DNA of 64,000 nt from Volvariella volvacea V23 (taxonomy: Eukaryota; Basidiomycota; Agaricomycetes; Agaricales; Pluteaceae), in the NCBI GenBank assembly GCA_000349905.1, contig KB722780.1, forward strand, positions 59,854-123,853, in the 5' to 3' direction. The position numbers and the translations under genes are program-made. Below are positions 12,322 to 25,282 of this stretch, piece after piece (within the stretch, counting starts at the first letter, position 1; each line of letters begins with the position of its first letter). The notes beneath the pieces were generated by a model that saw only the letters and a program-made list of their open reading frames with translations, was not told the DNA's origin and searched no databases.

Positions 12322-14656
12322 CGTCCCTGGTTTCTAACAAGGATTGAGATAGACTGTCTTTCGGTGTTCTCTCTCAATTACGAGTTTCTCATCTAAATAT
12401 CCGGATGAAATCATGTATCGTTTAGGATGTATTCGAAATGGCAAATAGTAATTTCTCGTTCCCCTAGTCCTGGCGCATTTTCTTCACCGACCAGCCAAGC
12501 GGAGTCGACGTGTCCATCAGTTATACCGTGTTCTCTCCCGAGTTCCGAGTCAATTGATGCTTTCATCTAAAGCAAGGATTCCCTTATCACTTCATGCGTA
12601 CTACTTTGACTCGCATAAAATCGGGAATAATGGTGTATGCTTCCAGAGCCCCAGTTGGTGATACCCTATACGACGAGCGGGCGCCCGAAGTTGTCAGGCA
12701 ATGCATCTACTTTTCTCAACAACTGTTAGATCAACTAGTCAGGGCAAGAGCACGCTCGAAAGATACAGGGTACTAGCGCAGCTGCTTTCACGTCAAGTTA
12801 CTCGATAGGGACAAAGACGTATACGGACAGCTGGATTGGGATTATTACAACTCGCACTTTTTCCGGTGCCAAATCGAGGACGTCTTGTTTCGATATCCCA
12901 CCTTTCAAAAAATCGGTTGGGATTAAACCTATCGGGATCAGGGTACATGCTTTAGTCATTTAGTATCCTTCTACGAAACGTGATGTCGATGTTCGCCGCA
13001 ATGTAAATCACGACGCACCAAAATTTTTGACGAAACCACAGTACTTTCGGGAACTTAAAATCCCACAAAAATCTTCCATTTTGATACAATGCGGTAGACC
13101 TTGTTGTGAAGCCAAGTGATGGTGTTGCATTGAAACCAACGGATGGTGCGACCGGGTACCACCTCATAGGTTTTTTATCAACCCCGAGAGCTATGGGAGG
13201 GACTAACAATCACTAAAATCGGAAAGGTCAGATAGCTGCATCGACTTCGGCCTGGGCCTTTTTCCACATTTCCGGATTTTGAGAGCTAAAATACCATTTG
13301 CGATAGTTGCAACCACAAAGTCTCATTTGGAACGATTAAGGATAAAAGGCGGAGGGATTATTGCATCACTTCCGGCTTAAAGTAAAAAACAATGAGCTGC
13401 TGGGAGCGCTCTTACCAATATAGACCAGTCTTGCAACCCATTTCAGGGCTTGTCCTTGTTCATCAAAGTTGTCGCTAGTTACGATAGTCTTTAAACCATC
13501 CAACTTTAACAGGTCGAGGATGATAATGCCCTTTATTAGTACATGCAAATGCAGGATATCGAGGCCTAATATGCTGCAATCAGCAAACACAGCGGATATT
13601 CTCTGGATTGACGTACCATATGCCTTTGCCCATTGTGCATATGTTGCCCTTCGTGACTTTTGGGGATATCGAGAACGTTGCCGATAAACCACTTAAGTGG
13701 CAGGTGACAAGAATCGACAAAAAGGTCGACCCAACAGTAAGGGTGCCCGTTTGGAAAGAGGGGTAAGAGCTTATCGATTGCAATCGTTGTCCCAGGGAAA
13801 TGGAGACTCATTGTCCTGTTTTAGTATATATTAGGAAGCGGGCGCTGCTGGTCCCCAGCCACTATTGCTGCCAGGTGACAGGTACGCAGGATGGCTTCGA
13901 GAATAGGTTCGGGGTAAGAAACGGCACGCGGTGAATCGGTTGACGGGTTCGAGAAGAAGCAACACGCTGGGAGTGTAGGTAATTGTGCGTTTCGATGTGA
14001 ACGGCGGGTCTTATAAGGGCTTGACTGATGGTACCGACGTACGCATCAACCCGCTGGAAATAAAGGTGTAAGCTAAAGGAGTATGCAAAAGACCGTGCAA
14101 CTTTCCCAGAGCGTCTTTTGGAAGGGACGAACCCTGATCATGAGATGAACAACCATGTTTTGCTCCCGATTCGGCGATAGGACGAGACCCCGCTCGTAGA
14201 AAATCAAATTGCCTTCCAGCGGCCGACGAGCGTGTCAGGATTGAGATGAACCCGCTCTGTCTTCCTGAAGCGGTCCGACATTTCGATAGAACACGAGGCG
14301 GCAAAGGGCGAGCGAACGCGGAATGTCGATATTCCGGCCCCACGACAACGAGAGCGATGCACGTTTGATGGGAGTCTGCCTCTTGCTGATCCAACGTCTT
14401 GTCGTTATCCGGCTGAAAAGCGAGTCAAGGAAGGCATCGTTCGCTAAGCTCATAACACGGCCACAAGCGGAGGATAGCGCGGCAGTTTCCTTGTAGAAGC
14501 CAGTTCACAGCAGGATGCGTGATCACTCCGTTCCCGGGGGTCCACAATTTGAAAGTTAGAGTCCTAGCTTACAGAAAGGATGGCGTAGAAACAACGCCCA
14601 ATGGTGGGCGATTGCTGTTCGGTCCGGCGGACCGCGACGAGACCGGGTCATGCCGG
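12322..14656. other. Intergenic, unrecognised short frames only
   Basis: Overlapping minus-strand frames between 12952 and 13811 (for example HFPGTTIAIDKLLPLFPNG near 13750) look partly protein-like and shift between frames. That would suit a decayed gene, but I do not recognise the family. Nothing else is supported. Confidence 0.35.
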
Positions 14657-16329
14657 ATGGCACTTCACCATGGATCGTCAAACCGTCAATCCCAAGACGC
14701 GAGGAATCGGCATCAACGCATAGGGACCGACTGTGCACCTCTCGAGACGTGTCCTTTGGAGGTTCTTCATATCATTCTTGGCTACATTCAGCTTCTTTTG
14801 AACCTGCCTCTGGTCTCACGCTCTGCATTCAGTTGCCACTCTGCGACATTTCTCTTTTTTCCCGGCGGAACCCCCGACATAATGATCGTATCCGGAGCTT
14901 TCTACTTGTGTCCGACTATGACCAAACGAGGACTCAGGACCCTCCAGCACCCAGGTTGACCAACCTTTTCATGCACGCCCAGTACTTGACTGTACGCGTC
15001 AAATCTCCCAACGTATACGACATCCTCTTTTACTCGGGCCTATCCCCGGTTTTTTCTGCGTTGAAAAGCCTTCGTTCCTTGAAATCTCTTACCCTCAGAT
15101 GGTTCCTTCCACGGGTCAGAGGTTGTGGGTCGAATCGCCTTGTTTTGGATCTCCAAGAGTTCATCTGCTCCTGCATACTCACGGCCACTGGTGGCACCTT
15201 GGAACGACTCATCATCCACCCCACTATCAGCGATTCTGTCGTCGATCTCTCTGGTCATCGCGTTGCATTGCCACCGGACATCGTTTCGAGTTTTGTTGCA
15301 CATTGTTTTATGAAGATGAAAACTCTGAAAAAGTTTGGATTTGAGTTCGATGAGCATGGCAGGAACTTTCAGTTTCTCGATTGCGTACCAAAGGATATGA
15401 AAGCTGACGTGTGGAAGATTATTCTGGTATCGAGGAACTGTTGTTCAAGGACACCTGCCCTTTGAGCACTTCCACTCTGGAGTTGCTTGCGGCCTCTTGT
15501 CATACTCCGAAGCGTCTCAGCCTCCACGGTATTAAATGTCCTCTGATCATCAACGATGCATTTCAGTTCTGCGATTTGATGCACCTTATGATAACCACTT
15601 TACCATCTCACGCGATCCTTGATAACCTCTGGTCGACCCTTCTCGCTATCGGCACAAAGTCCTTGACGTCGACCCAGGTCACACCTTCTTTCGTCAACTT
15701 TCTAAATTCGTTCACTGGCTTGAAGACCTTGATCATTGCTTCGCTCAGACGAGAGTCTAGATTGATGAATCACACATCCCCCACTTCTCTTTCGGTGCTC
15801 GGACGGGAATTCTTCACTGGGGCTCTTCTTCGCCACGCGCCAACCCTTCAACATTTCTCTGTTTCTTTCGCGCTTGAAGTGTACATCATCCCAGGATGGA
15901 CGTACACGCCCTGTTACTTCATCTCCAACTTTGCTCGAATGTCGAGTCTGCGTCATCTGGCCTTGCATCCTAGCGAAATAAGGAGCGAGAAAGTGGATCT
16001 GGAAGTTGTAATTTTTGGCCTACCAAGCGATTCCTGACGGCATCGATGAATGCGATTCCATCGAAGTTGACTCAACTAAAGACACTCCCCAAAAGTCGAT
16101 GTCTGCCGGCCGTCTCTTCTCTCGAATTCCTAGAGATACACTGGCCCGAGGAGAGATTCATAAACCCCACGGACCACGAAAAATGGCTTGCGGCTGTTGG
16201 AGAATTGTTGGACGAGGTCATCTCAGAAGCTGGCGTGGCGTGCCGGAGGATCTGATTCTGCAATCGGGGGCGTATCAAAGGACGCTGCTTGATGACGGGC
16301 TGTGAGGCTATGAAAAGCTTTCGAGTTGA
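14657..16329 (+). pseudogene. F-box / leucine-rich protein pseudogene (family copy A)
   Basis: The F-box-like start is APLETCPLEVLHIILGYI, followed by LNLPLVSRSAF, after an ATG at 14657. Homology to the intact family members at 23199-24874 and 36632-38362 continues to the end, but the frame changes repeatedly. The F-box part is in one frame. The LTNLFMHAQYLTV to KADVWKIILV part (from about 14850) is in a second. From about 15415 a third frame carries QVTPSFVNFLNSFTGLK, and from about 16046 another carries SLEFLEIHWPEERF. The terminal DDGLWGY of the family reads DDGL-stop-GY because TGG is TGA at 16303. At least three frameshifts plus this stop make it a pseudogene. F-box proteins normally recruit substrates to SCF ubiquitin ligases. 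Confidence 0.75.
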
Positions 16330-17099
16330 CGGCAAGAAGAATGGGTTGTTGGGTACGATTTATATTGTAGGTTGAAGCTTTTGTCGAGTTGAACACCTAG
16401 ATGATGTCCATGCGAATATCCCTCCTGTTTGGACGCCTGTAAGACCCAAGGTCGACATCGTTATTCCGATGGCGTGCCTCTCCATACTCTTCACCGCCCT
16501 GTTGGCTACGGGATATGCGCGGAGGCTTCTCTCTTCTTCCGTCTTCGTGGCCTGGAAGACAATTGGGTAGGAGGGGTTCTTGTGTAGCGCGGCACCTCCA
16601 TTCCACCTTGTGGCGACACTCGCCAACGAAGTCACTTTTCAAAACTCAAGCGGACCTACAGTATCCTCGTAATTTTGTCTTCACAATGACATGAAAAAAA
16701 TGTAGAATCAACGATAGTCTGGACAACAACAACCGCCAAAACCTTCGAGTGCGTCGTATACACTTAATTATTGTTTGAATTTTTTTCTGCATATCGCTGA
16801 ACGTGAAGGCGGACTGTAGGCGCTCATTTGGCGGTTGTGTATCTCCTCAGGTAACAATGCCGACCCACCTGCGACTATTGGTGTCGCTTTTGGAAGTCGA
16901 TTGGGATGAAGGGGTAGAAAGGGCGAGAGGCAGGATCAAAATGGTTCCCCAAAACGCTTCCCCCCATACGCTCTTGGGTCGCGCAAGGGTCCGAGAACGA
17001 TTTTTTCACGCTCTATATCCCGTTCGTTGCTATACCTGCATTTCTGGAGCTGCCCCAATTGAATTTCACTTCTTCTTATTTGACTCGCCACACGAAATA
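16330..17099. other. Intergenic, or 5' region of the next gene
   Basis: No assembled gene. An open frame runs in from 16803 and joins the first coding exon of the next gene in frame, so an upstream start or 5' untranslated exon may lie here. Confidence 0.4.
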
Positions 17100-18346
17100 A
17101 TGAAAGCAGAAGGGACTTCATCATCAGTCACTTTTAAACGTACCACAAGAATACCTAGAAAGAAAGATTTGAATCGCCCATACTGCACTTCAAAGCCCAA
17201 AAAACGTATGCGGCATCCAACTACCACCCTGATTATGCACGCAACGGTTCGTGGTTGATAACTCGCTGCTACTATAGGAAAAAGGAACACCGATGACGAC
17301 GACTATAACGCAAAACCGACACAAAAAGTTGGACCGCGAAAGCAAAGGCCAAGAAGAAGAAAAACCAAGGAACACAATGTCGAGGATAATAAAGATTGGG
17401 ATGAAAGCACTATTATTACGGTCGAGCATTCCGTTTTAGATCGGGCGACGAATATTCGTGAGTATTGCACCCTCTCATAGCTGTCTGGAATATTAAACCT
17501 CGTTTTTGGTGTTTTTTCAAGTATTTGGATCGTCTCCACTTTCCAGTACCTCTCTAAACCACGAAGATGATCAAGGAGTGCGAAAATGCTGCTCTAGGTC
17601 TAGATTTGCGCCTCTTTATCTAGGTTGGACGTGCAGCTTATTAGTCTTCTCTGTTACAGCACCTCGGATCAGCCATGCCTCTCAGACGGATGCCACATTC
17701 ACGGACTACAGAGCGGCGTGATCGATCATCCTCCAAGTGTACCTTTTTACAATCTCCCTCCTCTAAGCCGGCCACCACCAGACTCTGGTCTCCCCATTGT
17801 TTGCCCAACCGCGATAGACTACAGGCTTTTTGTCGGTCCTGCTCCTCCAGCTAAAGACGGCAGCGAACCTATATTACCTATATTGCTGCAAGAGGCGAAC
17901 TACCTGCTGCGTCCACAAATGCTTACAACGCGAGGTAAGACACTGTTTGCTAAACGATATTCGTTACTGAGATTTGTCTCCTCTGCGCCGCCACACTTGC
18001 ATCCCGTTTGTTGTTCTTAGAAGGCGCAATGAAATTTTTTGATGACCCGGAGCAAGAAGAGTTCGAAGACGCACATATCAAAATCGTGGACCCAGATTTA
18101 CAATTTGACTCTACGGAAATCGTTGGGCTGGCCGACCCAACTAATGCGGAGCTCTCGGATATATATGAGCTTGGTATGGGGATACCTGACTTGATTGATG
18201 TCGCTACTGGAAAGGAGAAATTGCCTTGGGAACAGCGGGAGCACCCGTTACGCCCGTTCTTTCAGAGGCTGCTTGGTTTGGAATCGCCACTCTCGGCGTT
18301 TGAGAGTTGGTGTAAAAGAGCGAATGAGCAAAGAGATGAATCTTGA
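17100..18346 (+). CDS. Hypothetical protein with basic, nuclear-localisation-like stretch
   Basis: Five exons (17100-17205, 17278-17457, 17522-17623, 17686-17934, 18021-18346) join in phase through GT-AG introns of 62-86 nt to give 320 residues. Residues about 53-64 (VGPRKQRPRRRK) form a strong basic cluster of the bipartite nuclear-signal type, followed by an acidic stretch. The middle is proline-rich (PPLSRPPPDSGLP). The C-terminal third is acidic and well ordered, with FDDPEQEEFEDAHIKIVD and IYELGMGIPDLIDVATGKE. I do not recognise the family. The ordered C-terminus and consistent phasing support a real gene. The ATG at 17100 is the nearest in frame; the frame is open further upstream, so the true start may be earlier. 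Confidence 0.6.
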
Positions 18347-19563
18347 TGCTCTGAATTCGTATTCAATAACTTATACCCTACCTTATTTTTTTATTACATT
18401 CGTTGTAGTGTCTGTGTGTGTAATAGGGAGACCGCTCAGTTTGTCGGCGTTGCACCACGTTTGGCGGATCGGTTGGGGTTTGTGCACAATCAAGCGTACT
18501 TCGCGCATGCTTCCCAGCTCAAAATCCCTAATTAAGTCCTCCGTGTTTGGAAACGCTATTGTTACAGTGAATTCTCGTATTGAGTCTACCTCCGTGTGCA
18601 GAAGGGAAAGCATACAAACTTGTGCAAATTCGCATCGGGCTAAAGACAAACAAGTAGCAACAGCGCCTCGGAACTTCGGGTTCAGCTCAGTTATACGGCT
18701 GTTTCATTCACTTCTCCATCTGCCCTTTGCAGTGCTATTTTGCAGTGAGATCAGGACTTTAATGCAGCTTCCAGCACAGATTATCAAGATAATACCCATG
18801 GGGCTTTGACGATGGGGGGTCTGAGCGCCCAGCGGGCGTTCTCTGTCAAGCGTCTTTGAAACTCAGGCTGGCACATGATGATTCATGAGGACGAATACAA
18901 GGCCTTGTATCAAACATGGCAGTACCATCAGCGATTCCATTCGGGGTCTGCTTTTCGTCGACGAAGTGATTGATACATCGTCTAGTATCATGACAGGCGG
19001 TGTGTCATTTTCGCCGTGTCCGATGTCGGACCCCGAGTCTGCCTCGAGGCGAGGTTGCTCGTCTACTTCTCATTGGTATCCAGAAGTGTTCATGGATGAG
19101 ATGCATCTCGTGATTGACAGTTATTGTTATCGCCACAGACTCAGTAAAGTACCGACGCGATGTGTTGTCAGGCGAGCCGTCCAATGGCTCTTTCAACATC
19201 CGACAAGGGCCATCGATAATGGGTACACAGCCACACCAAAGGCGCATCAAAGAATTGAATGAAGCGGACGGGCCGACTGATCGGACTAGTGAAGTGGCGA
19301 GCCCAGGCTGAGGAGGGCTGAGGTTGGGCTGAGGGGGTCCTGCTATGAAAACCTTGATGGTATCTCTCTGTCGAGTCCCCCTCTTCGTCCAGCTTCACTG
19401 CCTTGCATGCAACAACAATCTCCTGACGAGGCTGGCGTAAACATGATGGGAACTGAGATATTTTGTAACGCACTCATGGTGTTTCCCCTGGATATCGATG
19501 GCCTCGATCTGGATCTACTGCCTTCTGTACAACTTCTAGGGCGCGCTGTACGGTGACTACTAC
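18347..19563. other. Intergenic, no supported gene
   Basis: Short frames on both strands, none with splice partners or recognised motifs. This is the spacer before the SNG1-like pseudogene. Confidence 0.5.
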
Positions 19564-20095
19564 ATGACAGATACGGCCTCAGGCTCTTTCTTCCAGCGTG
19601 ACCGCGTCAGCCCACGGATCATCAATCATCTTTCGACAAGAGCTCTGACGGTGGTCAAGTTGGAGATTCAGTAGTTGTGACCTTGGAAGACAGTCTGATT
19701 CACGGATATCGCGGTATATCGTTTGATTAGCGGGTCGTCCTGGAGGAGCTGAAAGGCTGGCTGACGAAGCGTTGACCGTTCCGTCGGGTCCACCCAGTTT
19801 GCCTCCACCATGACGCGAATGATTGCTAAGAGTCCTAAAATAAAAGTTGCAAACGTTGTAACCGCCGACGCTCATTCGATGTACCCGTGCGAGCCTTTAA
19901 TCTCGTATCTTTGTCGTGTGGATCGCGCTTTCTTTCATCAGGTCGCCCGTCTACCGGATCTTGGTGAAGAGAAAGGGATGGGATCAGCCTCCGGTGATAA
20001 CTCAAGCAAGCAGCCAAGGAAGGGCCACAAATGCGGTAAAGCTGGACACGTCCTGCAGTAGACCTAGGGAGCAGCTGTGGTCCAGCTGGGACTGA
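19564..20095 (+). pseudogene. Truncated SNG1-like (DUF3533) pseudogene
   Basis: This is a broken partial copy of the intact gene at 21029-22983. ATGACAGATACGGCCTC at 19564 resembles that gene's start (MTDS to MTDT). Bases 19643-19790 match its exon 2 closely, including shared strings such as GGAGATTCAG/GGAGATGCGG and CTGAAAGGCTGGC, but contain in-frame stops. Bases 19901-20095 match its last exon: RILVKRKGWDQPPV here against QILVRRKGWNQTPS there. The first membrane helix and exons 3-9 are missing or unrecognisable. It lies about 1 kb upstream of the intact gene on the same strand, as expected from tandem duplication followed by deletion. Confidence 0.8.
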
Positions 20096-21028
20096 CGACC
20101 GGAGGTGGCATCCCAAAACGGTGGAAAGCAGTTTGAGATGATAAATCCAGCACTCGAGCATTGGAAGCATGTAGCGTTGTTACGTCAACAACTCATTGCG
20201 TTCTTGATGATATTGCGAAAACTTGTGGGTAGTAAAGCCACGGATATAGTTTCGGTTGCGGGTTAGCACTAGCTCGGTAAAACCCCAAATGCATGGCGAA
20301 ATGGGAAAACTTATAAGACGTCGTGATACCAAAGCGATCGACCTGGTTTGATTGTCTAGAGTGTAGGGCGAGATTCTCCCCATATGAGCAACAACTACAG
20401 GTCAGCTCTGATAATCTAGCGCGATTGGTTGTGAAGAAAGTGATGTTTAGTACAGTGCAGGACTCACAAAGCTGAAGGTTGCTATCGGAAAGGCTTCGGA
20501 AGCGCCAAAGCCAATTAGGAAGTCTTGCAAGTAAGCCTGCAATTAGGCTCAGTAAGCTCGCAAATAAGCCAACGATGCGTACCAGTAAGCTACCGGGATA
20601 GCCTAATTTAGCCTGGCATCCTGACCTCTTTACGGTACGATCTGTGATGCAGCTTTCGGTGCCGAGGCGCGACCCACTGACGAGGCCAAGGGACATCGAG
20701 GGACATCGTGGTGATCGTTATTGCGCATCCCAATTCGTATCGAAGTCGCGGTACAGGCACCTCTGTCGGATGCGCAACAACCGAGAGTGGATCGCGAGCG
20801 TGCCGTGGGATTGGATGGGGATCACGTGGAGAGTGGCAATTGTCAAGATGTGCTGACGGACCGCGGTTGTGTCTGGCTGGCGAGGCCCTTGATTCCTGGG
20901 TGCCGGAATGTTGACGCAAACGCTGACTGGTTGCGAACGAGAATATGTGGGAAAGCCAGGGCTTTATAATGGGCCTGTTGTGTTGCCCGTGGTCGTCGCC
21001 ACCCACATACCCTACTCACTGGGGAGCG
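20096..21028. other. Intergenic, upstream of SNG1-like gene
   Basis: No supported gene. Around 20525-20600 there is a loose internal repetition of gtaagcc/gtaagct-type words within a minus-strand frame that I regard as chance. Confidence 0.5.
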
Positions 21029-22983
21029 ATGACGGACTCGGTATCGTCCCATGCTGAAACAACAGTGCAGAAGTCCAAATACCCACCACTGCCTGTTGCA
21101 CGGAAAATCTACATCAGAATAGTCGCTGGGGGGACTGTGCTTCTCATCCTCGCCATTTTCTCCATATTTGCCATATTCTGGGGTGCTCTATGGAAGATAC
21201 CTGCACGCCCACTCCCGGGATTGGTTGTCGTAAGTCTTGTTTTCTCCTGTCTGTGTCGACTCTCAGTATGCATCGTTCATGAAACAGAATTACGATGATG
21301 GCCAAATTGGAGATGCGGTGGTACAAGCGTTGGAAGGCTTATCAGATTCGCGGATATCGTGGCACATTGCATCACCGGAAGATTACCCTGGAGGTCCTGA
21401 AAGGCTGGCCAGTGAGGTTCTAGACCACAAGTCGTGGATCGCTGTTGCAGGCAAGTTTCTTTTTAAACGCTTGGGACATGCCTAACACGATTCCCTCCTA
21501 CAGTCAACGAAAATGCCAGTCGAGCGCTGCAGGCATCCCTGATAAATCCTGACCCATCCTACAACGGATCGCATGCCATTACCGTGTTTGGTGTTGAAGC
21601 ACGACAAGAAAATGCGTTGTATGTCATTCCACCTTCCTTTATCTAAGTTCGTCGTCTGACCGCCATCTTAGCCGTGCACTCATAAGACCGACCGTGCAAA
21701 TGCACCTAGGAATAATATCCACCCAATTCGCCCTCAACCTAGCACGTGTGGCGATTGAAAATCCAGCCATCAATACCACCAATATTATGGCAGCCTCGCC
21801 GCAAACGCTTATCCAGCCTGTAAGCTATACCCTACAAAATCTCCGTCCATTCGATGTGCCTGTGTAAGTCCCACTTGTATTTCTTTCTCAACGCGACTTA
21901 ACGACGGGGACATTTTTCAGTGCCTCCGGATCAACGTTCGTCGGCCTCATTTTCCTACTCATTTTGTCTTTCTTCCTCGTGGTACGTCGCTTGCATCTCT
22001 ATCGTTGCATGCTCTCACTGTATTTTATCACATAGATGATAAGCAACGCGGCTCGTGAAGTCTCCGGGCTCCAATTTACCCTATCAACCAGAGGCCTCAT
22101 CATCTTGCGTCTCACCACACCATTCATTGGCTACTTTTTCCTATCAGTGAGTATCTCCAGCCGACCCTGCCACAGATATCGACTGACCAAACTATCCTTC
22201 GCTCCATGTACTGTCCCACCATTACCACAACAGCTATTCTACTCGCTATTGAATCTCGCATTCCAGTTACCTCTCGATCGCTGGTTTGGCCGCGGCGGGT
22301 TCATGATCTTCTGGATGCTAAACTGGATCGCAATGTTGAGCGTGTAAGTTCTCCCTCCACCCTCCTTCTCTTTCGCATTCTCATCGCAACACTGTTCAGT
22401 GGCCTTGCAATCGAAAGCATGTTCACGCTTCTGACAATCCGATTCATTCCATTCTTCCTGCTTCTATGGGTCATCAGTGAGTATCCGTTCATCGGCTGAG
22501 TTGAGGCTATTGCCCTTGTGCATTTTGCTGATGTGTTTCTTTTTCTTTGGCAGGCAATGTGTCCGTGATTGCTCAACCGATCGAAGTCATGCCCGTCGTA
22601 TTCCGCTACGGACGCGCGGCGCCGTTCTACTCCATCAGCAGAGCCGTCCGGTCGATCGTCTTTGGGACCAAAAACACACGTACGTCCTACTCCCTCCCTT
22701 TCTCTTTCGATCCTCATCTTATTCCGTTTATTTTCGTTGGTTAGTTGGCCAAGACTTTGGTATTTTGATCGCATGGGTTGCAATTTCGTGCATCACGCTG
22801 CCGCTGTTCCAGATTTTGGTGAGGAGGAAGGGGTGGAATCAGACGCCGAGTGTGCCCCCCGTGGGACAGCAGCAGGTCGAACCGCGTCCGCTTGAGAAGC
22901 AGGATTCGTGGAGTGGCGAGGTGGAGAATCGGGATTCTAGCGAGGCCCAGGGGCGCAGGTCCATGGATGGATTAAGAGAGTGA
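21029..22983 (+). CDS. SNG1-like (DUF3533) multi-pass membrane protein
   Basis: Ten exons (21029-21229, 21288-21450, 21504-21618, 21672-21863, 21921-21981, 22036-22146, 22234-22343, 22400-22476, 22554-22679, 22745-22983) encode 464 residues. A cytosolic N-terminus precedes one membrane helix (about 28-55). A large non-cytosolic region follows, beginning NYDDGQIGDAVVQAL. Then come about five helices, including VGLIFLLILSFFLV, LFYSLLNLAFQLPL and WVAISCITLPLFQILV, and a charged cytosolic tail. This layout and the conserved N[FY]D-x-G motif fit the yeast SNG1 (nitrosoguanidine resistance) family. That family is linked to drug tolerance and plasma-membrane lipid asymmetry; substrate unknown here. 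Intron 2 uses a GC donor (GCAAGT at 21451). A truncated copy lies upstream. Confidence 0.85.
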
Positions 22984-23198
22984 TTGCTTTGGGTTCTCGG
23001 ATTTTTCTATACCACATTTATGATCATGAAGAGTACCCTTGTCCCTCCATTGACATTTTAGATTTGTTTGGAACACAAAATGTATGGATTATACCTCAAC
23101 GTATTTAATGACACAATACACCACCACTGTTCTTACCACACCTTTGGTTGGAATATTCACTACCACAGCCATATGATAATCGTTCTTCGTTTATAATA

Positions 23199-24874
23199 TT
23201 AAATCTTAAAACGAAAGCTCATCTCCAGCTCATACCCCCACACCCCATCCGCCCTCTCCACCGCCGTATACTCCCCATTCTTCACAATCAACCGCCCCGG
23301 AACGCCCGTCCCGCTCCTCAACCCACCCACTACCTTGTTCTCCAACAGGTCCTGCACCGAATCCAGCCAGCTGATATACGCTGTGCCGCATCCAAACGTC
23401 GACTCTGGCCAGTGTATTTCTAGAGACTCAAAGCTCGCCTGTGCGGTGTTTCCTCCGTAGACTTGAGAGACACAGTCGAGGATCGCTTGGTAGTCCTCGA
23501 TCACGTCGCTCTCGGAGCTGTTGTATCGTGTGCTCCTGGGCGCGGGATAGAGGCCGAGGGATTTGAGGGCGGGTAGCCGGGATAGGAAGGGAGTCCATTG
23601 GGACGCGGTAAACGCCCACCCGGGGATGTGGCCCACGTCGTCTTTGAACGTGATGGAGAGGTGCTGCAGGGTTGAGGCGTGTGAGGCGAGAGCGGAGGTG
23701 AAGAATTCGTGTGCGAGCTGGGGCATTGGTGTTTCGTTTTCGGGCTCGAGGGAGGTAAGTTTAAGCGTCCGGAGTCCGGAGAAGGAGCGGAGGAAGGTGA
23801 TGAATGAAGGAGATACTTGGGATGTCACGAGAGAGATCAAGGACTGTGAGCCAGCGTGCAAGAGCGTTTTCCAGAGGTTGTTGAGGTTGATATCGGACAT
23901 AGGCGTGTCTGCTCTGAAGTCAGTGAGGTTTTTGAAGACTTCTAAAAACGTTGGCTCTGAAGGCTGGGGAAAGCTGACGCCACGGATGTCCAGATGGTCT
24001 AGCCTAAAACCAGGCTCCTGTTCGGCGAACAAGTCAGCGGGGTGGAAATACCTTGCAGCGCATCCTTGACGAATGGTTAGCTCTTTGATTCCCGGATTGG
24101 CTTTAATGATCTCTTTGACGCAGCGCTTGAACTCGGGAGGAAGGCAATTCTTGCCAATGTCACGACCCTCGAGGCGAGATATCTCGTCCATTCGACGTTC
24201 GTAATTGTTCCCCCTCTCACGACAGTCACACCTCCACCCGAACTGGCTATGAAAGAACACTAGGTTTTTCAGCCCCCTGACGTTGAGCAGCATCGACGGG
24301 AACGCAATGTTTGCGAACTTTGGGTATCCCCAACCGTGAGGAGCGATAGTCAAGGACTCGAGGGTGCCGCCTGTAGCCTTCAAAACAGACGATAGTATCG
24401 GGTCTTGTAGCTCCAAAACGGCTCGATTCTGTTCGTCCGTTTTGTCGCCGTCACATATCTCCCATTCCATCTTGAGGGCGCGTAAAGCGCGAAACTTTTC
24501 TATTGTTCTCCAGAGCTTTGGGAGATGGTCTTTGTCGATGGGAGAATATGGGCTCAGGTATGACGATAACGATCGCGCGTGTTGATACAGATTGGTCAAA
24601 CCCAGATCTGTTGGGAATGAGCGAAACATTGGTAGATCTACTCCATACTCTCACCTGTCTCATCGTCGCAAATGGAAATCGTGTCCGATCCTGAAGTAAA
24701 CCGAAGCCCCACCTTGCGAAGCGCGATAGGGGAGACCAGAGAGTGAACGGTCCGCGACACGAGGCGTAGGCTGCGGAGAGCGCTGAGCTCGGAAAAAATG
24801 GCAATGTAGTGGACAATATCGGGTGGACAGTCCTCGAGAGATACGAAGCGCTGTGCAGTCGTAGATGGGGTCAT
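23199..24874 (-). CDS. F-box / leucine-rich-repeat-like protein (intact family copy)
   Basis: Two exons, 24874-24655 and 24607-23199, separated by a 47-nt GT-AG intron, encode 542 residues. The ATG at 24874 is used; a TTG lies 18 bases upstream in frame. Residues about 12-55 form an F-box (LEDCPPDIVHYIAIFSEL, then SLRLVSRTVHSLV). The rest is a chain of irregular Leu-rich repeats with motifs shared by the other three copies in the window: GLTNLYQHARSL, SQVSPSFITFLRSFSGLRTL, HASTLQHLSITF and FESLEIHWPE. F-box proteins bind Skp1 and present targets to SCF ubiquitin ligases; the repeats would bind the substrate, which is unknown. This is the only family copy here with no break. Confidence 0.8.
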
Positions 24875-25282
24875 GGTGTTGGTAGCAGGCAACCCGTGGA
24901 GAATTGATGTGCCTGGCCTGATGCGCCCACTTGCATGAATTTTATTGTGCCTGTGACGGGCTTACATTGTCACTGAGCCATCGTTGGAATCAGTTTGCCT
25001 TGGTACACACATAATGCCCATGCAAACTTTAGCAGTCCTAGCCCACAGATAACGTGCTACCTTGACCTAGCTCATATCTTTCCCATCTTCCCTCCCCTGC
25101 AGCACTACAAACACCAACCGTCGGGGACAACCACCTTCGCTAGGAGCTTCTTAAGAGTGCAGGCATGATAAGAAGGCAATCCAGAGAGGGGTGGCCACTG
25201 GGCAGATTGTTGGGCGTAACGTCACGTGATGTGACAGCCTCGCGACAAAATAGTCGCGTCCCCCCGGTTGTCCCACCATTCC
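24875..25282. other. Divergent spacer between F-box gene and BTB pseudogene
   Basis: No supported gene. The region would hold the F-box promoter on the minus strand and the lost 5' end of the BTB pseudogene on the plus strand. Confidence 0.45.

Noticed and set aside
20193..20696. A 167-codon minus-strand frame
   Set aside because: Its composition is irregular, it has no splice partners or recognised domain, and part of it arises from a loose short repeat.
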